Positions 23,591 to 30,334 of a DNA stretch of 64,000 nt are shown here, piece after piece. The stretch comes from an uncultured bacterium (lineage in GTDB: Bacteria; Muiribacteriota; Ozemobacteria; Ozemobacterales; Ozemobacteraceae). The stretch lies in NCBI GenBank assembly GCA_937949615.1, contig CALEDQ010000027.1:1-64000 (forward strand), in the 5' to 3' direction. The position numbers were made by a program, and so were the translations under genes. The notes under the pieces are model-generated. The model was not told the DNA's origin and searched no databases. It saw only the letters and a list, made by a program, of their open reading frames with translations. Every line of letters begins with the position of its first letter. Positions within the stretch are counted from its first letter, which is position 1.

Positions 23591-26035
23591 TCAGATGACT
23601 CTTTCGATCTCTTTGAGGCGGAAGAATTCGAGAATGTCGCCGTCTTTGATGTCGTTGTAGTTTTCAACGCCGATACCACATTCGTAGCCGGCGTGAACTT
23701 CTCTAACGTCATCTTTGAAGCGCTTCAGCGAGCCGATCTTGCCTTCGTAGATTTCGACGCCGTCACGGACGATGCGCACCGAGGTGCTGCGCATGACGCT
23801 GCCGCTGGTCACATAAGAACCGCAGATGGCGCCAACGCCGGAAACCTTGTAGACCTTGCGTACTTCGGCGCGGCCAACGATTTCTTCTTCGTATTCAGGT
23901 TCGTACATCCCCTTGAGTGCCAGTTTAACGGCATCGATGGCGTCGTAGATGATTCTGAATACCTTGATTTCGACATCTTCGGCCTTGGCGGCATCTTCGA
24001 CATTCGGCATCGGTCTGACATGGAAACCGATGATGATGGCGTTACTCGCCGAGGCAAGGTTGACATCGGCTTCTGTGATGCCACCGACGCCGGTGTGAAT
24101 GACGTTGACCTTGACTTCATCAGTGCTCAGGCGTTCAAGCGCATCTTTCATGGCGCCGGAAGAACCCTGCACGTCGGCCTTGATGATAATATTGAGGTCT
24201 TTTGCCTGACCTTCGGTAACCTGTTTGAACAGGTCGGCCAGTTTGATGCGGTTTTCGCGCGACAGACGTTCTTCGCGGGCCTTCTTCTGGCGCAGTTCAC
24301 CAACGTAGCGGGCGAATTTGGCGCTTTCGACGACGGCCATCTTGTCACCGACACGCGGAACATCGTTGAGACCGAGTACCACGACCGGGAAAGCCGGACC
24401 GGCTTCTTTGACGCGGGCGCCGGCATCGTTGACCAGAGCTTTGACACGGCCAAAGCTGCTGCCACAGATGATATGATCGCCGATCTGAATGCGGCCATTC
24501 TGCACGAGAACGGTTGCCATCGGGCCCATACCCTTGTCGAGTCGGGCTTCGATGATCGTGCCGATACCAGACTTCGTCGGGTTGGCTTTGAGGTCCATCA
24601 TTTCGGCCTGCAGCAGAATCATTTCGAGCAGGTCAGCGACGCCGGTACCGGCTTTGGCCGAAACCGGAACCATGGTGGTCTGACCACCCCAGTCGTCGGC
24701 AACCAGGTTGTAGGGCATCAGCTGCTGTTTAACGCGGTCAATATTGGCTTCGGGCTTGTCGACCTTGTTGATGGCAACGATGATCGGCACGCCGGCGGCC
24801 TGGGCATGGTGAACCGCTTCGATGGTCTGGGGCTGCACACCGTCATCGGCGGCAACGACCAGAATTGCGATGTCAGTGACCAGAGCACCCTGAGCGCGCA
24901 TGGCGGTGAAAGCCTCATGGCCCGGGGTATCGATGAAAGTGATGATGCCGTTGCTCAGTTTGACCTGATAGGCACCGATATGCTGGGTGATACCGCCCAC
25001 TTCCTTGTCGGCGACGTGCGCCTTGCGGATATAGTCGATCAGCGAAGTCTTGCCATGGTCAACGTGACCCATGATGGTTACGACCGGCGGACGCTTCTTG
25101 AGATCGCTTTCCTGGTCGGGTGTATCCTGAATTTCAAAAACATTTTCAGTGAAAATGATATCTTTGCCGAATTCCTGGCCAAGCAGCTGCATCTGCTCGT
25201 TTTCAAGGCGCTGATTCAAGCTGGCAACCACGCCGAGCCCGAACAGCTTTTTGACGATGGCAATTGCATCGACTTCGAGATATTTGGCCAGCTGGCTGAC
25301 GGTAATGTCAGTGGGCACGAGAACTTTCGGCAGGGAATCTTCGTCTTCTTCAAGGTTGTCGGCTTTTCCGGTGCGATCCAGAATTGCCTCGGTCTGACGC
25401 TCAGCTTCACGCATTTCGGCTTGAACCTTCTTCGAAAAATGAGCGCGGTTGGTCTTGTTTTTGACGCTCTTTTTCTTGATTGGGGCTTGAGTCTCCTTTT
25501 TCGGAGAAGCAGTTTTGATGATGGTTATCTGCTTGTTGACTTCAACTTCTTCTTCTTCCTCGATGCGCAGAGGCTTGGGGCCAAGTTTCTTCTTTTCCTG
25601 CCGGGCCTTTTCGGCCAGGGCTTCTCTTTCTTTTTCGCGTTCTTTTTCCCGCTCACGTTCGCGGTCATCAAGTTTCTTTTCGTTGACAGGCTGCTGATTG
25701 ACAACTGGGGCAGGGGAAACGGCGGGCGTAGACTGGGTGACTGGCGCGGGTTTGCTGGCGGGAGCGACGGTCTGCTGCTGCGGCTGAGCCGGTTTTAAAT
25801 CGACTTTCGGCCTGGCGGCCTGAGCCGGCTGCGGTGCCGCGGCGGGAGTTGCCGGGCGTACAGCTTTGTCACCCTTCTGGGTGGCAAAATGTTTTTCAAG
25901 AACTTCCAGCATTTCGTCGGGAAGGCCTGCGAGTGGGTTGGTCTTGCCCTCATAGCCAAGGGCGGCCAACAGATCTGCCATGTCTTTGTTGCTTAAATTA
26001 TACTTTTTACTTGCTTCGTGTATGCGTATACCCAT
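23591..26035 (-). CDS. infB: Translation initiation factor IF-2
   Basis: An 814-residue GTPase that brings initiator tRNA to the ribosome. It opens with an IF2_N helical domain (MGIRIHEASKKYNLSNKDM pattern). A Pro/Ala/Gln-rich and then extremely Arg/Glu/Lys-rich linker covers about residues 60-180. A second IF2_N region lies near 255 (VSQLAKYLEV). The G domain near 317-480 has GHVDHGKTSL, DTPGHE and NKVDKPE, followed by the C-domains. GGAGG precedes the ATG. The gap to nusA is only 17 bases, so the often present ylxR gene is missing. Confidence 0.97.
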   Translation of the reverse strand: MGIRIHEASKKYNLSNKDMADLLAALGYEGKTNPLAGLPDEMLEVLEKHFATQKGDKAVRPATPAAAPQPAQAARPKVDLKPAQPQQQTVAPASKPAPVTQSTPAVSPAPVVNQQPVNEKKLDDREREREKEREKEREALAEKARQEKKKLGPKPLRIEEEEEVEVNKQITIIKTASPKKETQAPIKKKSVKNKTNRAHFSKKVQAEMREAERQTEAILDRTGKADNLEEDEDSLPKVLVPTDITVSQLAKYLEVDAIAIVKKLFGLGVVASLNQRLENEQMQLLGQEFGKDIIFTENVFEIQDTPDQESDLKKRPPVVTIMGHVDHGKTSLIDYIRKAHVADKEVGGITQHIGAYQVKLSNGIITFIDTPGHEAFTAMRAQGALVTDIAILVVAADDGVQPQTIEAVHHAQAAGVPIIVAINKVDKPEANIDRVKQQLMPYNLVADDWGGQTTMVPVSAKAGTGVADLLEMILLQAEMMDLKANPTKSGIGTIIEARLDKGMGPMATVLVQNGRIQIGDHIICGSSFGRVKALVNDAGARVKEAGPAFPVVVLGLNDVPRVGDKMAVVESAKFARYVGELRQKKAREERLSRENRIKLADLFKQVTEGQAKDLNIIIKADVQGSSGAMKDALERLSTDEVKVNVIHTGVGGITEADVNLASASNAIIIGFHVRPMPNVEDAAKAEDVEIKVFRIIYDAIDAVKLALKGMYEPEYEEEIVGRAEVRKVYKVSGVGAICGSYVTSGSVMRSTSVRIVRDGVEIYEGKIGSLKRFKDDVREVHAGYECGIGVENYNDIKDGDILEFFRLKEIERVI

Positions 26036-26052
26036 CCGTTACCTCCGCGCTG

Positions 26053-27126
26053 TCATTCATCGGTTTTCCTGTCAGAAACCATGTCTTCAACGTCTTTTTC
26101 AGTTTTGATATCGATTTTAATACCGGTCAGTTTTGAGGCGAGCTTAACGTTCTGCCCTTCCTTGCCGATGGCCAGCGACAGCTGACCTTGCGCAACGATT
26201 GCCAGGGCTGAACGGCGGTCTTCGGCGACCGTGACCGACTGCACCTTGGCCGGGCTGAGGGCGTTGATTACATAATCAACCGGGTTGTCGCTGTAACGCA
26301 CGATATCGATCTTCTCGCCGTTAAGCTCGTCGACAACGCCCTTGATGCGGCTGCCCTTGATACCGACACATGAACCGACCGGGTCGATCTTCGAATCGGA
26401 AGTGGCGACCGAGATTTTGACTCTCAGGCCGGCTTCGCGCGACGAAGATTTTATTTCGACGATGCCATCGCCGATTTCAGGCACTGCCTGCCGGAAAAGC
26501 AGTTCGACAAACTTTGCAGAACTGCGGGAAAGTATGATCTGCGGACCCTTCGGGGTCGGCTTTACTTCCTGAATATAACATTTGATGCGGTCGTTGGTGC
26601 GGAAAACTTCGCCCGGGATCTGTTCTTTCGGCGGCAGAACCGCTTCGGCCTTGGCGAATTCGACGTAAACATGTCCTTTTTCGACACGCTGAACCTTGCC
26701 GGTAAGAATTTGACCGACCTTGTTGTGGTATTCTTCGTAAATGATGCCGCGCTCGGCTTCTTTAAGCTTCTGACTGACGACCTGACGGGCGGTCTGGGCG
26801 GCGATGCGGCCGAATGACGGCGGCGTCACATCTTCTTCGACGGTGTCGCCCGGCTGGGCGTCAGGGTCGATTTCGCGGGCTTCTTCGAGGGTATACTGGC
26901 GGTCGGGCTCTTCGAGATCATCGCTGTCGACGACGAGTCGCCGCGAGATAACCTTGAAATCGCCGGTCTTCTGATCGAGAGTCACTTTCACGTCTTCCTC
27001 AGAATCGAAATTCTTGCGGTAGGCCACGACCAGTGCTTCTTCGATCGCATGTACCAGAACCTCCATCGGCAGGTTCTTTTCGCCAATAACTTCTTTTAAT
27101 GCATCTATCAGATTAAATTTTGTCAC
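26053..27126 (-). CDS. nusA: Transcription termination/antitermination protein NusA, GTG start
   Basis: A 357-residue NusA with an N-terminal RNA-polymerase-binding domain, S1 domain near 125-200 (VGQILTGKVQRVEKGHVYVEF) and two KH domains (VGSCVGIKGSRIKGV and SLAIGKEGQNVKLA). There are no C-terminal acidic repeats, as in Gram-positive NusA. The GTG at 27126 is preferred as start because GGGGGAGG lies eight bases upstream. An in-frame ATG at 27147 sits before that site and would place the Shine-Dalgarno inside the coding region. With the GTG, the gap to rimP is 17 bases. Confidence 0.93.
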   Translation of the reverse strand: MTKFNLIDALKEVIGEKNLPMEVLVHAIEEALVVAYRKNFDSEEDVKVTLDQKTGDFKVISRRLVVDSDDLEEPDRQYTLEEAREIDPDAQPGDTVEEDVTPPSFGRIAAQTARQVVSQKLKEAERGIIYEEYHNKVGQILTGKVQRVEKGHVYVEFAKAEAVLPPKEQIPGEVFRTNDRIKCYIQEVKPTPKGPQIILSRSSAKFVELLFRQAVPEIGDGIVEIKSSSREAGLRVKISVATSDSKIDPVGSCVGIKGSRIKGVVDELNGEKIDIVRYSDNPVDYVINALSPAKVQSVTVAEDRRSALAIVAQGQLSLAIGKEGQNVKLASKLTGIKIDIKTEKDVEDMVSDRKTDE

Positions 27127-27143
27127 TTTAATAACCTCCCCCG

Positions 27144-27626
27144 TCATCCACGCTGTAATTTTGCCGGAAACTCGAACACTGCCTGGGCTTCTTTGACCAA
27201 TTTCAACGGGAACTCACGGAGCCCTTTTTCGGAACGAACAACAATCTTTTCGGGTGAAAATTCTGTCAGTCGTGCCCTGAAAACCTCTTTCTGACCCTTT
27301 TCCTCGTCGTAGAGCGTCCATTTCACAAGTTTACCGACATGCCGCTCGTAATCGACAAGGCGCTTGAACACTCGCTCGACCCCCGGCGACGAAACCTCAA
27401 GAGTAAAGGCCCGGTGAATCAGGTCGGTTTCGTCTAGGTAATCGCTCAGAGCCCGTGAAACCTTCTCACAGTCTTCGACCGTAACCCCTTCCGGGGTGTC
27501 GATCATGACTTCGAGAACCATGCGCCGGTTGACCTGCTTGAAAGTCACGTCATAGACCTCATAGGAAAAAGACGATTCAACGAAACGCCGAACTTCAGTT
27601 GTAATGTGTTCAACTGACTCAGTCAT
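27144..27626 (-). CDS. rimP: Ribosome maturation factor RimP
   Basis: A 160-residue RimP with the N-terminal alpha/beta domain (YDVTFKQVNRRMVLEVMID, EDCEKVSRALSDYLD), the EVSSPGVERVFKR signature near 100 and a C-terminal SH3-like domain. It acts in 30S assembly. The start at 27626 has AGGAG upstream; an in-frame start at 27665 adds thirteen residues and lies in the structured leader. First gene of the operon. Confidence 0.93.
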   Translation of the reverse strand: MTESVEHITTEVRRFVESSFSYEVYDVTFKQVNRRMVLEVMIDTPEGVTVEDCEKVSRALSDYLDETDLIHRAFTLEVSSPGVERVFKRLVDYERHVGKLVKWTLYDEEKGQKEVFRARLTEFSPEKIVVRSEKGLREFPLKLVKEAQAVFEFPAKLQRG

Positions 27627-27719
27627 GCCATTCTTTCTCCTGTGATATAGAAAAACAACAAACACCGCATCTGCTGCGGCTTTGCTGCGTTCCTTTCAGT
27701 CTAAGCTTTTGAAGGTCGA
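27627..27719 (-). promoter_or_regulatory. Structured 5' leader of the rimP-nusA-infB operon
   Basis: The predicted transcript has about 90 untranslated bases. The first hairpin (27715-27692) is CCTTCA...TGAAAGG. The second (27679-27665) is CCGCA-GCAGA-TGCGG, followed by the U-rich TGTTTGTTGTTTTTC. The second looks like a weak intrinsic terminator, so attenuation is possible, which would suit an operon encoding NusA. A faint likeness to the SRP RNA GGAAGGAAGCAGC motif is visible but the pairing does not fit well. Confidence 0.4.
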
Positions 27720-27725
27720 GCGCAA

Positions 27726-27754
27726 ATTCTAACACGTTCACCCAATTAAATCAA
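27726..27754 (-). promoter_or_regulatory. Promoter of the rimP operon
   Basis: Minus strand: TTGATT (27754-27749), exact 17-base spacer, TAGAAT (27731-27726). Both boxes are close to the housekeeping sigma consensus. The same TTGATT-N17 form precedes the tRNA-Arg gene at 60066. Confidence 0.7.
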
Positions 27755-27804
27755 GCACAGCAACTCCCGCAAAAATTACCGGTCTGCCCCGCTGCGTAAA
27801 TTTT

Positions 27805-27833
27805 CTTCCAGGGCAGGAGAACTGTGATAGAAT
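27805..27833 (+). promoter_or_regulatory. Promoter candidate for the peptide-binding lipoprotein
   Basis: TAGAAT at 27828-27833 with a weak -35 (CTTCCA, 27805-27810) 17 bases upstream. A GAGAGG ribosome site follows before the ATG at 27865. The bases 27755-27804 hold a small CTGCCC...GGCAG inverted repeat but nothing else I recognise. Confidence 0.4.
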
Positions 27834-27864
27834 ACATTTCCTAGTTTTTCTGAGAGGTTGTCAG

Positions 27865-29706
27865 ATGTACCCTTTTTTACGCAGAATTATAGGCAAAAGT
27901 GCCTTAATAGTATTCTTGACTAAATCTGTCCCGTTTGAGATATTGCGAGGCGAGAAGACGGGATTGCTTTTTCGGAAGCTTGTGAGCGAAGCGAATCGCT
28001 GGAGAAAAAGCAACCCGGCTGATAGGCCGAAGCTTCACAATAAAGCCAGAAGTCTGCGATTTTTTATTGCTGTTTTGGCGCTGCTGGTTTGTCTGGGCGG
28101 TTGCTCGGATAGCCAGGTGCAGATCGATAAAAAGGCTGAAGAACAGCCGGTGCGTGGTGGTGTCTACCGCCGCGCCTTTGCTGATTCGTATATTGTGCTT
28201 GACCCGGCCATGATCAAGGACTCGAACTCACACGAAGTCTGCCGCCAGCTGTATGACGGTCTCGTCGAATTCGATAACGACGCCAGGGTCGTGCCGGCAC
28301 TGGCCAGCACCTGGAAAATCAGTGATGACAAGCTTACTTATACCTTCACCCTGCGCGACGACGTGTCTTTTCACGGCCAGGCCGGCGGTAAACCGACCCG
28401 TAACGGCGGCCGCAAAGTCGTTGCCGACGATGTGGTTTTTTCATTCAGACACCTGCTGAAACCTCGTGAAGATTCACAGGCGTCGTTTTTCTGGGTCATC
28501 AAGGGCGCGCGTGCCTTTACTGAAGGTAAAGCGGCTGATATCGAAGGTCTGCGCGCCATTGGCAGCCATACCGTCGAATTCGTTCTCGAAAAACCATTCG
28601 CGCCGTTCGTTTCATTACTGGCAATGATCAATGCCGGTGTCATACCGCATGAAGATTCCGAAACCGGCCTTGCCAGTCTGCCGGTCGGTACCGGGCCGTT
28701 CCGCTGGGTCGAAAAAGCCTCAGATACGATCATTCTCGAAGCCAATCCTGATTATTTCAGGGGCCGCCCCTGGCTCGACCGCCTTGAATTTCCGGTGATC
28801 ACCGATGAAGAAACGCGCTTCGCCGAATTCATGGCCGGCCGTCTCAGCCATGTCGATGTTCCCGATTCGAAATATCGCAGCATCAGACAGGACGCGAAGC
28901 TGGCCGCCAATCTGCTCGAATCGAATCTGTGGGGAGTCAATTACCTTGGCATGACCATGGCGAAGCCGCCTTTCAATAACCAGCTGGTGCGCAAAGCCTT
29001 CAACTACGCGATTGACCGTGATACCATCGTCAAGCTGGTGCTCAATGACCGCGCGACGCCAGCCAATGGCGTTCTGCCTCCGGGCTTTCCGGGCCATGAC
29101 GAAGCGCTTGCCGGTTATGTCTACGATCTGGCAAAGGCGCGCGCCCTGCTCGCCGCCGCCGGTTACCCCGATGGCAAGGGCTTTCCTGATATCGAACTGC
29201 AGTATAACCGCGACCCGATTCACGCACGCACGGCCGAATTCGTGCTTGCCAATCTGCGCGATATCGGTATCAGCTGCACAGTTAAAGAAGTCGACTTCGG
29301 CGAGCACCTCAGCAGTATCGAAAAAGGTGCGGCGCCTTTTTTCCGCATGGGCTGGACCGTCGATTATCCTGACCCCGACAGTTTTCTCTACACGCTTTTC
29401 CATTCATCGAACATCGGCGTCGGTTATAACTTTTCCGGCTTCAAAAATGCCGAAGTCGATGCTCTGCTCGATAAAGCAAGATTTGAAACCGAAATGAGCC
29501 GCCGCGTCGAACTGTATCGCCAGGCCGAAAAGCTGATTGTCGAAGAGGCCCCGTGGGTTTTCATGTATTTCTACACGGTACATGTGCTTTATCAGCCTCA
29601 GGTAAAAGGCCTGACCCTGAGCGCCATGGGCGAATCACTGCTGCAGTATCGTCACATCTGGTTCAAAGCAGCTTCGGAATCAGATAAAACGCCAGGAAAT
29701 AGATGA
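27865..29706 (+). CDS. Peptide/nickel-type ABC transporter substrate-binding lipoprotein
   Basis: A 613-residue family 5 solute-binding protein. After the lipobox LGGC (Cys80), the mature protein starts with EEQPVRGGVYRRA and contains the family signature DDVVFSFRHLL, the PVGTGPFRW segment and the RKAFNYAIDR region. It should bind oligopeptides or similar ligands outside the inner membrane. No permease or ATPase genes are adjacent. The N-terminus is odd: about 60 residues precede the hydrophobic signal segment, and much of that stretch is encoded by the hairpin repeat at 27960-28040. GAGAGG supports the ATG at 27865; a GTG at 27982 is the other usable start, and no ATG lies closer to the signal sequence. 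Confidence 0.85.
   Translation: MYPFLRRIIGKSALIVFLTKSVPFEILRGEKTGLLFRKLVSEANRWRKSNPADRPKLHNKARSLRFFIAVLALLVCLGGCSDSQVQIDKKAEEQPVRGGVYRRAFADSYIVLDPAMIKDSNSHEVCRQLYDGLVEFDNDARVVPALASTWKISDDKLTYTFTLRDDVSFHGQAGGKPTRNGGRKVVADDVVFSFRHLLKPREDSQASFFWVIKGARAFTEGKAADIEGLRAIGSHTVEFVLEKPFAPFVSLLAMINAGVIPHEDSETGLASLPVGTGPFRWVEKASDTIILEANPDYFRGRPWLDRLEFPVITDEETRFAEFMAGRLSHVDVPDSKYRSIRQDAKLAANLLESNLWGVNYLGMTMAKPPFNNQLVRKAFNYAIDRDTIVKLVLNDRATPANGVLPPGFPGHDEALAGYVYDLAKARALLAAAGYPDGKGFPDIELQYNRDPIHARTAEFVLANLRDIGISCTVKEVDFGEHLSSIEKGAAPFFRMGWTVDYPDPDSFLYTLFHSSNIGVGYNFSGFKNAEVDALLDKARFETEMSRRVELYRQAEKLIVEEAPWVFMYFYTVHVLYQPQVKGLTLSAMGESLLQYRHIWFKAASESDKTPGNR
27960..28040 (+). repeat. Dispersed hairpin repeat, copy 2, inside a coding 5' end
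   Basis: Left arm 27960-27973 (GGGATTGCTTTTTC) pairs with right arm 28004-28016 (GAAAAAGCAACCC), with one unpaired A. Inside lies the palindrome AGCGAATCGCT. To the right, CGGCTGATAGGCCG forms a second hairpin, and TTGTGA/TCACAA is a further inverted pair. Bases 28005-28040 match 1-36 with one mismatch. A TCCCGT/ACGGGA pair at 27928-27963 suggests the element may start earlier. Confidence 0.75.
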
Positions 29707-30259
29707 TGACCACGAGAATGGTCAGCAGATTGAGATACTTGTCGATGTAAACCTTGACCGTTGGCCCGAACTTTTTGAAAAGTATGCCGACCAGAAAAAA
29801 CCTGGAGGCCCTGCCCACCACGGAAGCACCAAGAAATGGCAGCAGTGAAATTTTTGACACCCCGGCGGTTACCGTAAATACCTTGTAGGGAATCGGCGTA
29901 AATGCTGCGGTAAAAATTATAGCCACTGAATTCTGTTCATAAGCCTGGCAGATCTGAGCGAACAGCTCTCTGGAAAAACCTGGAACATAGATGAAAAAGT
30001 ATTCCCCCACAGCCTGCCAGAATGCGTAACCGATCAGGTAGCCGAACATACCGCCAACAACAGAACCGGCAGTGCTGACGGTGGCGAACCATAGAGATAG
30101 CTGCGGTTTTGCCAGAGCCAGTGCTATCAACAGAACATCGGGCGGGATCGGAAAAAAGCTCGATTCGGTGAATGCCAGAACGAACAGTGCTGGAACAGCA
30201 TAGGGGCTGTCTGCCCATGATAAAACCCAGTCATAAAGGCTTTTGATGAGTCTGGTCAA
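29663..30259 (-). CDS. DedA/YqaA-like membrane protein, TTG start
   Basis: A 198-residue membrane protein of the DedA/VTT group (YqaA-like). It has four to five hydrophobic helices, an ALFVLAFTESSFFPIPPDVLL motif near the start, the FTPIPYKVFTVTAG motif near 120 and GRASRFFLVG near 160; these are the glycine, proline and arginine positions conserved in the family. DedA-type proteins are implicated in lipid-carrier or phospholipid flipping. The start is a TTG at 30259 with AAAGGA nine bases upstream; longer readings run into the divergent receptor gene. Its 3' end overlaps the convergent lipoprotein gene by 44 bases. Confidence 0.8.
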   Translation of the reverse strand: MTRLIKSLYDWVLSWADSPYAVPALFVLAFTESSFFPIPPDVLLIALALAKPQLSLWFATVSTAGSVVGGMFGYLIGYAFWQAVGEYFFIYVPGFSRELFAQICQAYEQNSVAIIFTAAFTPIPYKVFTVTAGVSKISLLPFLGASVVGRASRFFLVGILFKKFGPTVKVYIDKYLNLLTILVVIIYFLAFYLIPKLL

Positions 30260-30334
30260 GGTGGCTTGTCCTTTGGCTGAGAAAGATATAAGCTGAAGAG
30301 CTGATGATAACCCAAACCTGAAGGTTGCGCAATC

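Noticed and set aside
23324..25798. An 824-codon open frame on the plus strand
   Set aside because: It lies entirely antisense to infB, its translation has no recognisable motif, and it is the mirror of the biased codon use of IF-2.
20041..27626. FMN riboswitch before ribF
   Set aside because: ribF lies at the end of a tightly overlapping operon with no leader of its own.
27650..27720. Small SRP RNA (ffs) candidate on the minus strand
   Set aside because: AGGAACGCAGC recalls the SRP GGAAGGAAGCAGC motif, but the 5' arm and symmetric loop needed for domain IV are missing. Kept only as a structured leader.
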